From Welwitschia mirabilis (taxonomy: Eukaryota; Gnetophyta; Gnetopsida; Welwitschiales): DNA of 64,000 nucleotides. A program made the translations under genes and the position numbers. Within the stretch, counting starts at the first letter, position 1. Each line of letters opens with the position of its first letter. The notes below the pieces were generated by a model. The model was not told the DNA's origin. It saw nothing but the letters and a program-made list of their open reading frames with translations, and did not search any database. Where the stretch lies: contig JBOZIK010000001.1 of the NCBI GenBank assembly GCA_051453625.1, positions 45,846,160-45,910,159 of the forward strand, read 5' to 3'. Shown in pieces: positions 23,501 to 35,470 of the stretch.

Positions 23501-23687
23501 AACTATGAAAAGACTTAATTATAAGAAAACAAAAACGAGTCATTCCTAGTAAGGTCTTTCTTGACTAATCCCTTATGAATCTAGTATGGCAAAAATCACC
23601 AAAATTTAAAGATTCAGGAGTAGCAACGGTGAATGTTACAGTAGAGGGAAACAAAAAAAAAAAAAAAAAGGAAAAGCATTAATTGAG
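23501..23687 (+). pseudogene. Protease N-terminus, element D
   Basis: After gag the frame reads FLTNPL-like and LVWQKSPKFKDSGVATVNV, then TVEGNKKK and KALI. This corresponds to the 'DPG..TI.C.IG...KALIDLG' start of Athila proteases. An A17 run (about 23652-23668) has expanded within it. The segment ends at the 100-N gap (23688-23787). The other half of the protease resumes at about 26081, so an insertion lies between. Confidence 0.65.
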
Positions 23688-23787
23688 NNNNNNNNNNNNN
23701 NNNNNNNNNNNNNNNNNNNNNNNNNNNNNNNNNNNNNNNNNNNNNNNNNNNNNNNNNNNNNNNNNNNNNNNNNNNNNNNNNNNNNNN

Positions 23788-26080
23788 AAATGATTGTGGA
23801 TTTGTAAAAATAAAAAGTTAATAATAAGATGTAACAAGATCACAAGTTACAATAGGAAATAAATCACTTCAATTAATATTGTTAAAGCATAACCTATATA
23901 ATTAATATTTCATTTTCATATTCCCTCCTCTGAAAGATAAATCAACTTTTACTATGATCTAGTTTATTACCTATTTAACATAAAATAGTATGAAGTAAGA
24001 AACACGAATCATTATAGTCCCTAGTATGAATGAGACAAGACAAAGATAAAGGTAGAAAGAACACCAAGGTGTAAGATAGATTAAGATAAGATAAGAAAAA
24101 AGACTCCACGTAATCAAGCATTAGATTTTCATGAGAATGGAGATGAGATTAACTAGTTTTATCATATAATTTACCACTAAATCATTTGAGAATCTTTGAT
24201 TTTTATTTGTCCACTACCTCATTTGGTAATCTATTAATCATTATTACCATTATCTCATTTGGCAATATGTGGTTTTATTTTTTTTAACCACTACTTCATT
24301 CAACGATCTATGGGTTATCATTTCGACTGCATAATTCAGTGATTTGTGGCTTTATATTTCTACTACTTCATTTGTTAATCTATATATTATCAATCCCATT
24401 GCCTCATTTGGTAATTTATGGGTTTCCATATTTCTCTACCTCATTTAGTGATTTGTGGAACTCTCATTTCTATAACAAGATTTAGAGTTTCAAACAGATG
24501 TCATGAAAGTCAAAGATTTACTTACATAGGCTTACTTTTCAAGCATCAAGATTTTTCATAAGAAACAAGATTCATACAGGAATAATATTTGAACATATAG
24601 AAGATACTCACAAAAATAAGAAATACGTTTTAGAAATTTACAAGAATTCAAGAAAACATAAGATTTTAATAAGTAAATAATAATTTATTTATATCATGAA
24701 AGAATGCAAGAATATAGGATCATATAAATCATAATGGTGTCATACTTAAAATGAAAGTAATAATAGAATTATATAAAAGATACAAGAAAATCATAAGAAT
24801 CATATGAGATATACAAGAAATATAAACCATATAAGGTTCAAGAAATACATAAGACCATATAAGAGATAAATATAATTTTAAGATAATATCCATAATTTTA
24901 TGTAAAGTTTTTTAAGCTTTAATAACGCACTCGAAAGTTTCTAAATCTTCAAGGTAGAAGCTCTCCAATATTTCAAGACTAAAGGCTCTTTAAAAGAACA
25001 AGACTAAGGAGAAAAAAGATCCTATTTATAATGTTATGAAGGAATTTAAAAGACATTAGGAATTTTAAGGGATACATAAAAGCCACTATTATTCTTTGGA
25101 AAATAGTTATAATTCCCTAACCCCCAATCATTACTTTGCCTAGTCAATGGGTACATTTATTATTTCACAAAAATAATAGTAAATGCTTAACTTGCTAAAA
25201 ATATTTTTCCAATAGCTCTTAAAAAGATTCCTCCATCATAAATACATAGGTTACATAATCCAACAAGTTCTTAGCAGTTTTCAAAATAAGTACATAGAAG
25301 ATAAAGCCTACGTACATTACATGTCACTATTTTTCCAAAGAAAAGATAAACAATCATTGGTATTTACTAATATAGTCCATCCAAAGAAAACTGCCAAAAT
25401 TCTAAAAACATACCACTACTTGTAATTTATTAAGAAAAAGAATCAAGATAAAACATTTAGTAAGTATTTTTAACATATATATCAAGATAAGATTTCACCA
25501 CACAGAAATATTTATCATAATGAATACATGCTAATTACTAATTAAGAAAAATGCAGCATATACTTAGGTTTTGATTTAGGATGGAATAATAAAATAGAAT
25601 ATTTAAAATAAACATAATGCATCTTATTAATTATAGTTATTACAAGAATCTTTGGTATGAATTAAAACAAAAAAATATACTAATCATTATACATTAAATA
25701 CAATAGCTACAAAAGAAATTAAAATGATATTTATATAACCACTAATTTAATCACTAAAATAATATTATCAAATAAATAAAAAAATATTACAAAAAGAATA
25801 TTATTAATTATAATAGTTCCATAATGAGAAAACATTTAAAATAATAACTATAGCACAAGAAGTTTTCACAAAGTAAAGAATTACATCTCAAATAATAATA
25901 ATATACTAATAAATAAAGAATAAATAAAGAATATAGTAATTAAATCAATTTAGTAGGTCCTAGTAGATAAAAATCAAATTTTGCCCTCATATAAAATCAA
26001 AATTTTTAGTTCAATAGACTAGTGCCCTCATATAAAATCAAATTTTGCCTAAGTATACAAATTCTGCTTGTCTAATTATA
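23788..26080 (-). mobile_element. Insertion H inside the D protease, LTR-like on the minus strand
   Basis: About 2.3 kb separate the two halves of the D protease, so this is a nested insertion. It has no coding similarity. A TATA-like ATTATAAATAGGATC on the minus strand (about 25027-25041), a 37-bp minisatellite and short direct repeats (GCCCTCATATAAAATCAAA at 25983 and 26023) resemble a solo LTR. The left border is in the gap, so target-site duplication cannot be tested. The strand assignment rests only on the TATA-like site. Confidence 0.45.
24211..24475 (+). repeat. Minisatellite, about 7 units of about 37 bp
   Basis: Units begin with ACTACCTCATTTGGTAAT-like sequence at about 24213, 24250, 24290, 24328, 24362, 24398 and 24435. 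Each is followed by CTATGGGTTATCATTTC-like sequence. The copies differ by 15-35 percent, so the array is old. It lies inside insertion H. Confidence 0.75.
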
Positions 26081-26844
26081 TTTATTAAAATTGGTAATAA
26101 ACACCTTCAACAAGCCCTATTATACCTCAGATTAATCATTAATCTTTTATTCCACTATGTGTACAAGAAAATTAGCTTGGATGAACTTAAATAAACCAAC
26201 ATATAATTATAAGTAACTGAAAATCCTTTAAAGTTAGCACTTTGAATAGTAGAGATATTATAGTTTAGGTAGACAACTACTATTTCCTAGTAGACTTTAT
26301 AGTTTTAGAAATGAAATCAATGAAACATTATTTAGTTCCTTTCATTTTAAAAAAAGCTTTCCTTTTCGCTTTCAATGTTCTTATTAATAATAGGAATAAT
26401 CTTATGAAAATATCATTTTGTGATTTGATTATGAATTTGAACATTATTAATATTATGAAATTACTAGGAGAGATTAATAAAGTTAATTTTATTAATATAA
26501 TTCATGGTCCTAAATCTTATCCTCATGAACAAAGTGTTTCTCTTCATTTATCTTTGAAATATGATTTAAATTTTAATTATCAAAATAACCCTACTACTAC
26601 GTTGGATTTATCCTTTAAAGAATTTTTGGAAAACCATAAAAAAGCCATAGGTTGGAAAACATATAATTTTGAACATCTAGATCCTAAAGTTTACATTTCT
26701 CATGTTTTATCTAAATTTTTGAACTCATGTGTGGATCTACTTATATTTTCTCTCCCATTCCATGATTTGACCCACATTCTCATAACATGTTTTAGTCTTT
26801 TCCCTTACATTCCATTGAAAAACATCCTTATAGTCAACCCTTAG
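26081..26844 (+). pseudogene. Protease C-terminus and start of the RT linker, element D
   Basis: The frame from about 26090 reads QQALLYLRLIINLLFHYVYK and KISLDELK, i.e. ALLDLGSSINLLP..VYKKL.L.ELKPT with the active-site Asp changed to Tyr. Then come DIIV, stop, VDNYYFLVDFIVLEM and, in an open stretch at 26311-26844, FILKKAFLFAFNVLINNRNN (the ILGRPFLATANALINCRNG block), LMKISFCDLIMNLNI (LMKLSFGNMTLELNI) and SFKEFLENHKKAIGWKTYNF, the block just before RT. After about 26730 the similarity ends, although the frame stays open. The next known boundary is the target repeat ATTAC at 26876. Confidence 0.8.
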
Positions 26845-26875
26845 ATTAGTCGATTCAATTCAAAACAAATAGAAT

Positions 26876-26880
26876 ATTAC
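26876..26880. repeat. Left target-site duplication ATTAC of the A-B dimer
   Basis: ATTAC directly precedes the first LTR base (26881) and recurs directly after the last LTR base (48600-48604). This is the 5-bp length made by Ty3/gypsy integrases. Confidence 0.75.
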
Positions 26881-27776
26881 TAATGATGACTAATTTTGAT
26901 GTAAATTTTACTTATTAATAAAATGTTTTTGTTTTTATAATTATACATTTTAGATAATATTAGATGTTTTTCTTTAAAAATTAAGTTAATATACTCACTA
27001 ATCAATAGGTTAGTTAGTTAGTATATTAGTAGGTTAGTACATATATATTTTATGTTATTGAGTTATAGGTACAAAATAATCTTTGGTATAAGGATGTAAG
27101 AGAAGGCTAAGGTGGTAGAAAAATAGTAGCAACCTAAACTATAAACCTATCCCTAAGGAGAAAAGAAAGGAAATAATAAAATAGAAAGAGGTATAAGGAA
27201 GAGCTCACCATTAAAAGGAGGATATTTTTTGTAGATATCTCTAGTAATAGGACTAATAAAAAGCCATCCTACAAAGGGTACAATAGCATCTCTAATGCTC
27301 CAAGTATTGCCTGCAAAGGAAAACACAAGCTTATTAGTACATCTTTGTGTAAAATTTTGATATTTTAATACAAATATGAAAAACTAAAATTTTATGTATC
27401 ATTTTTTGCATGTTTTATTACTTGAAAAAGTAATAATATCTCTGTTTCTCATGTTTATGTAGTTGAACATAAATCAAGATAATTAACAATTCTTAGAAAT
27501 AAGTATTATTCAACATTTTATTTATCATGTTTTTCTACTTTATTTATTTCTCCATAGTTAGATATAGGTAAATAGCAGACTTTATCATTAAATAAACAAA
27601 CCTAAATAGTTCAAGTAACTTCATCATGATATTATTGTGATGATGCATCTTAAACTAAATGGTTAAATCTCAACTAGGTTTTTAGTAAGTCTTTTGTTTA
27701 ATAGTTTATGATTATTTTAGATTAATAATATCATAGTTTCTACATTTTTCTAGCATAACTATATAAGCTTTTATCA
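26881..27776 (+). repeat. Left LTR of the A-B dimer
   Basis: 896 bp, TAATGATGACTAATTTTGATG...ATAAGCTTTTATCA. The central LTR begins TGATGATGACTAATTTTAATG, so the initial TG has become TA here. It is collinear with the central LTR over its whole length, with shared landmarks AATCAATAGGTTAGTTAG, GTTATTGAGTTATAGGTAC and the ending. By eye the identity is close to 85-90 percent. Confidence 0.85.
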
Positions 27777-27779
27777 CTT

Positions 27780-27797
27780 TAGTGCTAAAAGGAGGTC
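27780..27797 (+). promoter_or_regulatory. Primer binding site, copy A
   Basis: TAGTGCTAAAAGGAGGTC, four bases after the LTR, equals TGGTGCTAGAGGAAGGCC of copy B allowing mostly transitions. It differs from the tRNA-Asp-type site of element D. I cannot name the tRNA from memory with certainty. Confidence 0.55.
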
Positions 27798-28299
27798 TAT
27801 CTTAAAGCCAACTAGAATAGATAAAGAAAATTATAATCCAATAAGATAGCCAAGGAAAATGACAAGATGAAAAAGGTAGGTGTGTTAAAGACCCTAAAAA
27901 AATATGATCTGGATGAGTAGACTAGAAATAGAATTAAAATCAAAATAGAAGAAGAAGATTTTATGATGGATGAAATCACTCTTTAAAATATTGTGAAAGA
28001 ATAAATATTCCTATGAATTCATATATGAATTATAATAGTGATTGCTTATTATTCATAAACCATCCCTTGTTTAAGAAGAATCTTCATAAGTAACTCAGAA
28101 AAATAAACCTAAAAAGAAATTTGTAATAAGATGCTATTAAGAAGATGATGAATACTTGAAACCTTAAATCATGATACCCATTGGCTATAAGACTTAAGTA
28201 CCATTAATCCTACAATCCTAGAACACTCAAAAAAAGTGAGAAATATAAATATAATGTCAATACCTAGTTTTGGGTGCCAGAATTAGAATAACCCCTACT
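27798..28299 (+). other. Leader of copy A
   Basis: Sequence between primer binding site and gag, collinear with 40442-40950 in copy B. Some short blocks are translatable in copy B, so gag may start in this region, but the frame is too broken to place a start. Confidence 0.5.
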
Positions 28300-29040
28300 A
28301 CATTTGAGTTTTTTTGATACCCTCTATAAGTAAATTATCTTGATTTGTAATTTGATTATTTGAGGTATTTCACTTTTTCTTGGCTTAATTTCAACCCATG
28401 ATGATGGTTGACGATTTAAGAGAATAAATTTTAGATAATAAACAAAAATATAATGAAATATTTGATGAATTCATGGATAAATGTATCTCATTTTTAGCTA
28501 AATGTTCTAACCATGGAATTATAGCTAGAGAATGAGTCAGAGATTTACTTAGAGAATTACAAAGTTAAGATTTAAAGGAACAAGGCTTATTATGTAGAAG
28601 CATCAAAACAAAGGATGTTTAAAAAGTAACAAAATTTATTAATTAGTTTTATAACATGAGTTAAGAATGAGATAAGAAAATAAAAATAAGAAAAGTGTAA
28701 ATGAAGAATTTACCCCTAATGAAGATGGTAGTGTATACAATTCAAAACATATTAGTCTTATGGAGGACATAGTTAAAAAAGTGACTAATAGTATGGTAGA
28801 AAAATTTGTTCAGTTAGCTATACAACACTTTAAAGAGAAAAAAGAACTTACATGTAAAGATTGTGAAGAAGATAATCATGAAGGAATAGAATATCCTTGG
28901 ATATGAGAATTTTTTCATTAGTTGGATATTAATAGATTAGTTTTAAATATAGGAAATCAACTTCAAACTAGGAAAAAACCATATCCTTACCAAAGTAGAA
29001 AATAAGAAGGTAAGTTTGAAAGGATTTTACAAAAATGTGT
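28300..29040 (+). pseudogene. gag, copy A
   Basis: Broken Gag of the dimer family. Readable blocks are FDEFMDKC, followed by LAKCSNHGIIARE and LLRELQS, matching the CPNHGIAARE..ARALLRGLKSQ of copy B, then the zinc knuckle CKDCEEDNHEGIEYPW with the last Cys changed to Tyr. Compared with copy B, about 85 bp between the LRYFSFSLK block and LAKFQPIRMV are deleted near 28375-28385. Stops replace Gln (TAA, TAG) and Trp. Confidence 0.75.
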
Positions 29041-29632
29041 AAATTCAAAAAGACAAAAAAAATATGATTCTAATAGAAATTAGAGAAACAGAGATTCAAA
29101 AAACATGAAATAAAACTCAAAAGTAGACAAGAAAGAAGGGAAAATTCCTACTCAAGCCTAATCAAATCCAAGAAAAGTAATAAGTAAAGATATAACTACT
29201 AGATGTAAAAAATAGATGATGACACATGAATCATAGGAAAATAATCCAAATTTTAATAGTTCTGTAGATGATGAAGAAAAAGATATAGAAAAGAAAGTAG
29301 TAGATGATGCATCAACATATCCTCTATATTTTCCAATAAGAAGCAAACAAATAGAACATCTAAAAATTCAAAAATACATAGAACATTTAATAAAAGTTTT
29401 AGAAGACATAAAAATATCATTATCTATTTTGAAATTACTAAAATACATGCCTATGTCCTAGAAGTAAATGAAGAGCATGTGTTTAAAAAAAAATAATAAA
29501 AATGAAAGCAAGAAATAAAAATAAAAATTAAGATGGTTAGGAAAGATTAAGTTTCTTGAGCTTCCAACAAGTTCTTTAAAATAAATCACATGAAAAGTAT
29601 AGTAATCATAGAACACCTATAATAGATTAAAA
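29041..29632 (+). other. gag-protease spacer, copy A
   Basis: Lys-rich remnants collinear with 41770-42350 in copy B. Near 29270 the sequence reads an acidic stretch, DDEEKDIEKKV. It corresponds to the gag-PR linker. No separate gene. Confidence 0.5.
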
Positions 29633-30211
29633 ATTGATGGCAAACTCAAAGTGAAAGAACTTGTGGATTTAGGAGTAAGCATTAATGTTATATCCTATGA
29701 AACTTATGAGGAACTAAGAAATCCAAAATCGATACCTTACCAAGGAAAAGTATACCTGGTATATGGATCAATAGTAATACTAGAAGGAGTTCTAAAGGAC
29801 ATACCCATCGAACTCTATAGCTTTATCTACTTGACAGATTTCTTAGTGATGAAAACTCAAGCAAATACCCATGCAATAATTTTAGGAAGACCTTCAATGT
29901 CTATGATAGATGGTACTATTTATTCCAAGAGAGGAGTAATAAAAATTAGTCTAGAAGATCTTGAGAAAGGGATTAAGTTATCTAATGTAGCAGTTGTAAA
30001 AGAGATGGTACAGAATATAAAAGCTAGAACTAATGCAATTATGATACAAGAGGTTAGTCTAATGTTAAATAAGAAAAATGAACAAAAGTATGAAGAGGAA
30101 AATTTAACATCTCAAGAAATGGAAAAGCCTCCACTTAAGAAAGGATTAAAATATATTGAAGTATCTCAAAATAGACCTCTGATTATAAATAGCTATTTAA
30201 CTCATTCATAG
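29633..30211 (+). pseudogene. Aspartic protease, copy A
   Basis: A long open remnant. KIDGKLKVKELVDLGVSINV, then ISYETYEEL, is the active-site block: Asp is kept in VDLG, while the usual Ala of DLGAS is Val. HAIILGRPSMSMIDGTIYSK with RGVIKISLEDL is the flap and ILGRP block. The tail VQNIKARTNAIMIQEVSLM with EEENLTSQEMEKPPLKKGLK is the linker to RT. Retropepsin would cut the Gag-Pol polyprotein. This is one of the least damaged segments of copy A, but it is flanked by stops on both sides. Confidence 0.85.
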
Positions 30212-30360
30212 AAAAGAAAACTTAGAAAATTATTAATCAAAAGAAAGGAGATTTTACTTGGAATCATACTAATATAAAATAAATATATCTAAAACTATGT
30301 CAACATAGAATTTCTTTAGATACTTCTATCAAATCAAATAGGTAATCAAAAAGAAGATGC

Positions 30361-30990
30361 AACCCATACATGCAAGAAATAATTAAGCAAGAAATTTTTG
30401 AACTCTTGGATGTTAGATTCATCTATCCTAAATCTGATTCAAAATGGATTAGTCTTATTATAGTGGTATCAATAAAAGAAAATAAATGGTTAGTATGTAT
30501 AGATTTTTAAATGTTAAATACTGCAACTTATAAAGATCACTTTCCTATTTCATTTATAAATCAAGTTTTGAAAAGAGCATTTGGACATCAGTACTATAGT
30601 ATTTTGGATGAATATAGTGGATATAATCAGGTCCTAATATATTTCTAGGATCAAGGCAATACTGCTTTTACATGTCATTGGGGTACTTATGCTTGTAAAG
30701 TATTACCATTTGGATTATGTAATGCCCTTGTACTTTTTAAAGGTTATTAAATAGAATTTTTTAGAATATGATAGAAAGACCTATTGAAGTATTAATGGAT
30801 GATTTTTCAACTTTTGAAAATGATTTTGATAAGTTACTAAATAGATTAAAAAGTGTGTTAGAGAGATGTAAGGAAAAATGTCTAAAACTTAGCTGGTTAA
30901 AAAGTCATCTTATAATGAAAGAAGGCATAGTGCTAGTATCACAAAAAGAAATTGAGACTAATGAATAAAAATTTAAATTCATAAATACAT
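30361..30990 (+). pseudogene. Reverse transcriptase, copy A
   Basis: Starts NPYMQEIIKQEIFELLDV, followed by RFIYPKSDSKWISLI, then WLVCIDF, stop, MLNTATYKDHFPISFINQVL, GHQYYSILDEYSGYNQVL, TAFTCHWGTYACKVLPFGLC. From 30768 a frame reads IEVLMDDFSTFENDFDKLL, followed by LERCKEKCLKLSW and HLIMKEGIVL. This is the Ty3/gypsy RT in full order. The catalytic box is LMDD (FMDD in copy B). Stops and frameshifts, e.g. at CIDF and after YNQVLIYF, inactivate it. Confidence 0.9.
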
Positions 30991-31189
30991 TTTACAAATG
31001 ACCAAATTAAAAGAATTAAGATCTTTCTTAGGGCACATTGGATATTAAAAAAGATTTATATCTAACTTTAGTAAAACTACTAAGGCTTTGAGTAATTTTT
31101 TATAGAAGGATGTGGAATATAATCAGACTGAGAAGTGTTAAAGTAGTTATTAAACTTTAAGAAATGAACTTTTATCAACACCTATTTTA

Positions 31190-31600
31190 TAAGGGTCAAA
31201 TTAGATAAGACCATTTTACATTATAATCAATGCATCTAGTCATTTTATGAAAGTAATTTTAGGGCAAAAAGATAAAGACAACAAAACATTTCCTATTCCT
31301 TACATTAGTAAGAGCTTCAAAACAACTTAGTAAAATTACATAGTAATAGAGAAAGAGTTCTTAGTAGTAGTGGTGGAATTAGAAAAATTTAGGTATTATA
31401 TTTTATCTTACAAAGTAAAATTTCATTCGTACCATAGTGCTATTAGATTTTTACTAAATAAAAAAGAGGTAAATTTGAGAATTATGGGATGGATACTATT
31501 GATGGAAGAATTTGACTTAAAGATTATTGATAAAAGAGGAACAAAAAATGTGATAGCAAGTCACCTCTCAAGACTAGAATTTTTTGATAAAGAGTAGATA
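31190..31600 (+). pseudogene. RNase H, copy A
   Basis: FYIIINASSHFMKVILGQK is the equivalent of 'CDAS..AVGAVLGQ' with the first catalytic Asp read as Asn. Then PIPYISKSFK, NYIVIEKEFLVVVVELEKFR, YYILSYKVKFHSYHSAIRFL, MGWILLMEEFDLKIIDKRG and TKNVIASHLSRLE, the typical end of Athila/Tat RNase H (VADHLSRL). The last 75 codons are open (31370-31597). Confidence 0.88.
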
Positions 31601-31799
31601 AACATAAGAGATGCATTTCTAGATGAACATAATTTTCAAGTAAAGACCAATCCATGATATGCTAATATATCCAATTTTATTGTGATAAAAAAATACTACT
31701 TTCTATGAATTATTATGAAAAAAAAAGATTATTAAGAGAATTTCGAGGCTATATATGACATGATAAGATTTCATTTAGAAGACGTAAAGATCATGTTAT

Positions 31800-32660
31800 T
31801 TGAAGATGTGTAGAAGAGAATTTACAAAATGAGATTCTAAAGGAATCTCATGAGGGAAAAGGAGGAGGACATTACAGTATAAGAAGAATAGGGATAAAAT
31901 CCTTCATGTGGAATACTACTAGTCCATAATATTTAAAGATTTAAATGTTTATGTCCAGAGTTGTGATAAGAGTTAAAGAGAAGAAGCATTTAACCAAAAA
32001 ATAGAAATGCCACAGTGATGAATTTAGTTAATTAAATATTTTGATGTTTATAGAAGAGATTTTATTAAACTTATTAATCCTTCCTCTTATGAAAAAAGAT
32101 ATATTTTGGTCTATGTTGATTACTTCACTAAGTGGATCGAGGATGAGGTTGTGTCTTATTATTCTTTCCAAACCATAATTAATGATTTTCTTAGGGATAT
32201 TATCTATTGGTTTAGAGCCCCTAAAAGCCTTATATCTAATAGGGGAACCCATTTTACTAGTGAAATATTTAAGAAAGCCTTGACCAAATAAGGAATCTAC
32301 CACATACTCTTTATTGTCTATCATCCTTAATCTAATGACTAAGCTAAAGTGACTAATAGAGAAATTAATAAAATATTAATAAAAATCATAAATATTAAGA
32401 AAACAAATTAGGCTGACAATTTAAATAAATCTTTGTGGGCTTATAGAAAAACTTGAAAACATAGCACAAGGTTTACATTACATGAGTTAATCTATGCAAA
32501 AAAAAGCTATCTTGCTAATTGAATTTAGAATAAAAACATTGAAATTGGCTAAAGAATTAAAATGTAATTTGGATCTAGCTCAAAAGGAATGGATAGAAAA
32601 CATGAATATTTTAGATGAAAACAGAAAACAAGCTCTTTCACTTAAAGAACTCATACAATA
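31800..32660 (+). pseudogene. Integrase, copy A
   Basis: Remnants of the zinc-binding HHCC region (SHEGKGGGHYSIRRIGIKSF, then SRVVIRVKEKKH) are followed by an open core at 32106-32291: MVYVDYFTKWIEDEVVSY, INDFLRDIIYWFRAPKSLIS, NRGTHFTSEIFKKALTK. It continues with YHP, stop, SND, stop, AKVTNREINKIL and SLWAYRKT. The first Asp of the DDE triad is present in VDYFTKW. The second, expected in SDGGTHF, is Asn in SNRGTHF. The Glu is expected around AKVTNREI. Stops replace Gln of YHPQ and GQAE. Confidence 0.87.
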
Positions 32661-33204
32661 AAGAACTAAAATATATTATGATCATAAAATTAGAAAAATA
32701 AATTTTAATATAGGAAATTCTATATTAATCTATAATCCTAAAAAGATCCATTTCAAACAAAAAATATGAACCAATTTGGCAAAAACCCTATACCATAACA
32801 AAAATTTTGGGAAATGGAGTCATAGAGCTATATTATCTTGATAAAAAAGTAACCTACCAAGTTAATAGATAGAGATTAAGAATGTATCATGATTATAAAA
32901 CTATGATACATTATTTAGGGAACTCTTATAGGGTGGAAATAATAATTCCACTATACTTATGAAATAGAAGTTTTTAATATAGATAATAAAATATGTATTA
33001 TTACCTTAAAGCTTATTTAAACTATCCATTTACTAAGTTGTTCAAGATAAATTTAATGATTGTGAAATAGCATATAACTTAATAAGTCTTTTATAGGGGA
33101 TTGAGTATTATTCATATTAATAAGATTAAGAAGACACATCCCATCACATGGTAGAATACTTTTTTGATGAATGTATAAAAAAATAAAAAATAAAAATAAA
33201 AAAC

Positions 33205-33420
33205 AAACAATGCTCTACTGCAAGTGTGCTAGGGTAAATATTCCTGAGAGGAGCCTTTGATAGTGCAATATATTAGCTATGAGAACTTGACTAAGGGGTA
33301 AATTGAACATGATCTAAATAAAAAGAAAAATAGCTTATGAGTCTTTACTCCTCTAACAGTGGTTGCACTCTCCTCATTGTGGTTAGAAAATCAAGCTGTA
33401 AAAAATAAAAAGTTAAGAAC
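33205..33420 (+). repeat. Conserved post-integrase module, copy A
   Basis: Contains CTGAGAGGAGCCTTTGATAG, then a TGACTAAGGGGTAAATTG block, TCTTTACTCCTCTAACAGTG and GTTGCACTCTCCTCATTGTG. These match the E copy (105-292) and the B copy (45885-46100) more closely than the flanking sequence does. Confidence 0.8.
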
Positions 33421-35034
33421 AATTATATCCTAGGAGTTATCTGAGACATAACAAGTTACCAATGGTACAATAATATATTAAAACTTAAAAAAAAGAGAGA
33501 AAAATAGTTGTATATGTGATGAAATGTGAATCCAAATATTTTCAATTTAATAGCATGCATAATTATTAAATTCTATTTTAGCAAAGAGAAAGCTTCAAGT
33601 TTTAAAATCATTTCACATTATCTTGATAGGTTCATAAGAAAATAAAAGTAGTAATAAGATAAATTTATTTGCAATAAAATAGTTAAAAACTTTATTAAGC
33701 CAAAAGTTTATTATATCATGTTGCAAAAATAAGATAAAAATATAGTTTACTCTACTAAGAGCTAAAATGATAAACCATTTAACTAAAGCAAATCAATTTT
33801 CAAAGTGGCTAGAAAACTTATTTTTCCTTTTAGAATGCCTATTCTTAGGTGATAATCCCATAGAACTCTTACCTAGGGGTACTAGATGCATCTCACTTAA
33901 AAATACTGATAGCATGTTGATCTCTTTTGGGTGGACTTACTAAAATTTTAGGTAATTATTAGCATTTTATATTATTTTCTCTATGTTTTTTCAATCAAAA
34001 CTTAATGTAGCAAGACTAAGTACATGGTTTATACCTTATGATAATTAACCCTTTTTTCTAACACTTGCATTTATCCATCTAACTGGCCTAAGGAAACATC
34101 ATAAGTTGAATTACCTTGATTGAGTTGTTAAGAAATCTTTTTAATTCTTACCCTCAGGTACTTCCCACTAAGTGATGAATCATAAGATCAAAACTTGTAG
34201 GGATAACATTATTTTTAAAATGGGCTTTGCTAGACTTTGTAATAAACATATCCAAGGTATCTAAAACCTCAATAGTTGACTTTTAATCATAATACAAGAA
34301 CTTTTAAACCTCATTCTATGACTTAACTGAAATATAAGGTAATTGGAGGTTTACACTCCTAATACACATGTCCATCTAAGTGGAAATAAACTTAAAAAAG
34401 AAAGGTTTTACCTTTCTAACACATGTGACAATAATGGAAGAATGAGAAGGAGTGAAATCCATAACAATTAACTAAGAAAGATGGTAAAGATTGAAAAATG
34501 ATTAAATGAAAGAAATCTAAGGATGAGATGGAGAATGATGAATGATTAAGAAATTTATATCACAAGTCTTTTTTAGTATGATAAGTGTAATCCATTTTAA
34601 GTTACCCAGTGCACATGTGTTTAGTAATGAAGTAAAAGAAGTTTAAGAAACTACATACCTCTTTTATCCAACAACGAGGTATGCCAAGTGGTAGAAATGA
34701 AGCAAGATAGTAATGAGGGAATTCCAAACTAACTAAGGTTTAATCTAAAGTCAGAACTTCATATTAATTTATAATCAATTTAATTTTTTTTTTGAGCTAT
34801 AAGCCTTTGTAAGAAGCCATCAAATTTTATCATCATTTTCAGTTGCAATTGGTTAGTAAAATTTTGTAATTCACTTCTTAAAGAAATATATTTAGATAAT
34901 ACTATGCAAACAATAATTAATAGTATAGAGGAAAAAAAATATATTTTAAGAAAGAATAAGAAATGAAAGTTACTTATGTCATTCCTGTGATTAAACATTA
35001 TCATGAGATAGGCCTTCGAAATATGTTTATCCAA
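33421..35034. other. Noncoding 3' internal sequence, copy A
   Basis: Collinear with 46101-47780 of copy B throughout, e.g. TTTAATAGCATGCA(T/C)AAT, ACATAGGTCC-like and AGGTGGGCTCATTAAAA-like blocks. No coding potential is shared between the copies. Confidence 0.55.
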
Positions 35035-35039
35035 TTAAA

Positions 35040-35470
35040 AAACATCAACTCAAACTTAAAACCTAGATTCAGATTTTAAGCCAACTTGATAAACATAGAG
35101 ATCTATTTTTTTCACCTCTATATCTACATAAAGCAACATCACTTGATCGAACGACACTAGCTTAAAGCTAAAACTTTGAGTTAGATTGTAGACTAAGCCA
35201 TTGTGATGTATGTTCAAAACATTAGCTGTAGTTCAAAGATAAAAGTTTGAGTTAGATGTTATGCTAACTTAATTATCTTCTTATATTCTATAAACTTGTG
35301 ATAAAACCAAATCATTTAGTTAACTGATACTAACTTGAAGTCAAAAGTTTAAGTCAAATTTTAAGCTAATCTATTAAGATATAAGTTCAAGAAGTTTACT
35401 GACACCAGTCTAAAGCTAATGCTTTGAGATAGATTTTAAGTCAACTTCATCCTCTTAAACTTATTTATGA
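35040..35470 (+). repeat. Minisatellite in copy A (about 5 degenerate units)
   Basis: Units near 35050, 35147, 35225, 35325 and 35400 have the form GACACTAGCTTAAAGCTAAA, ACTTTGAGTTAGATTTTAAGCTAACTT plus a variable spacer, with 75-120 bp spacing. The same array occurs at 47800-48230 in copy B, so it predates the split of the copies. Confidence 0.7.

Noticed and set aside
24211-24475. CRISPR-like array
   Set aside because: The whole 37-bp period is degenerate with no conserved repeat/unique spacer alternation, and the context is a plant retrotransposon.
26731-26844. Extension of the D protease-linker frame as RT
   Set aside because: The frame stays open but no longer resembles the start of RT. 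Similarity ends near 26730.
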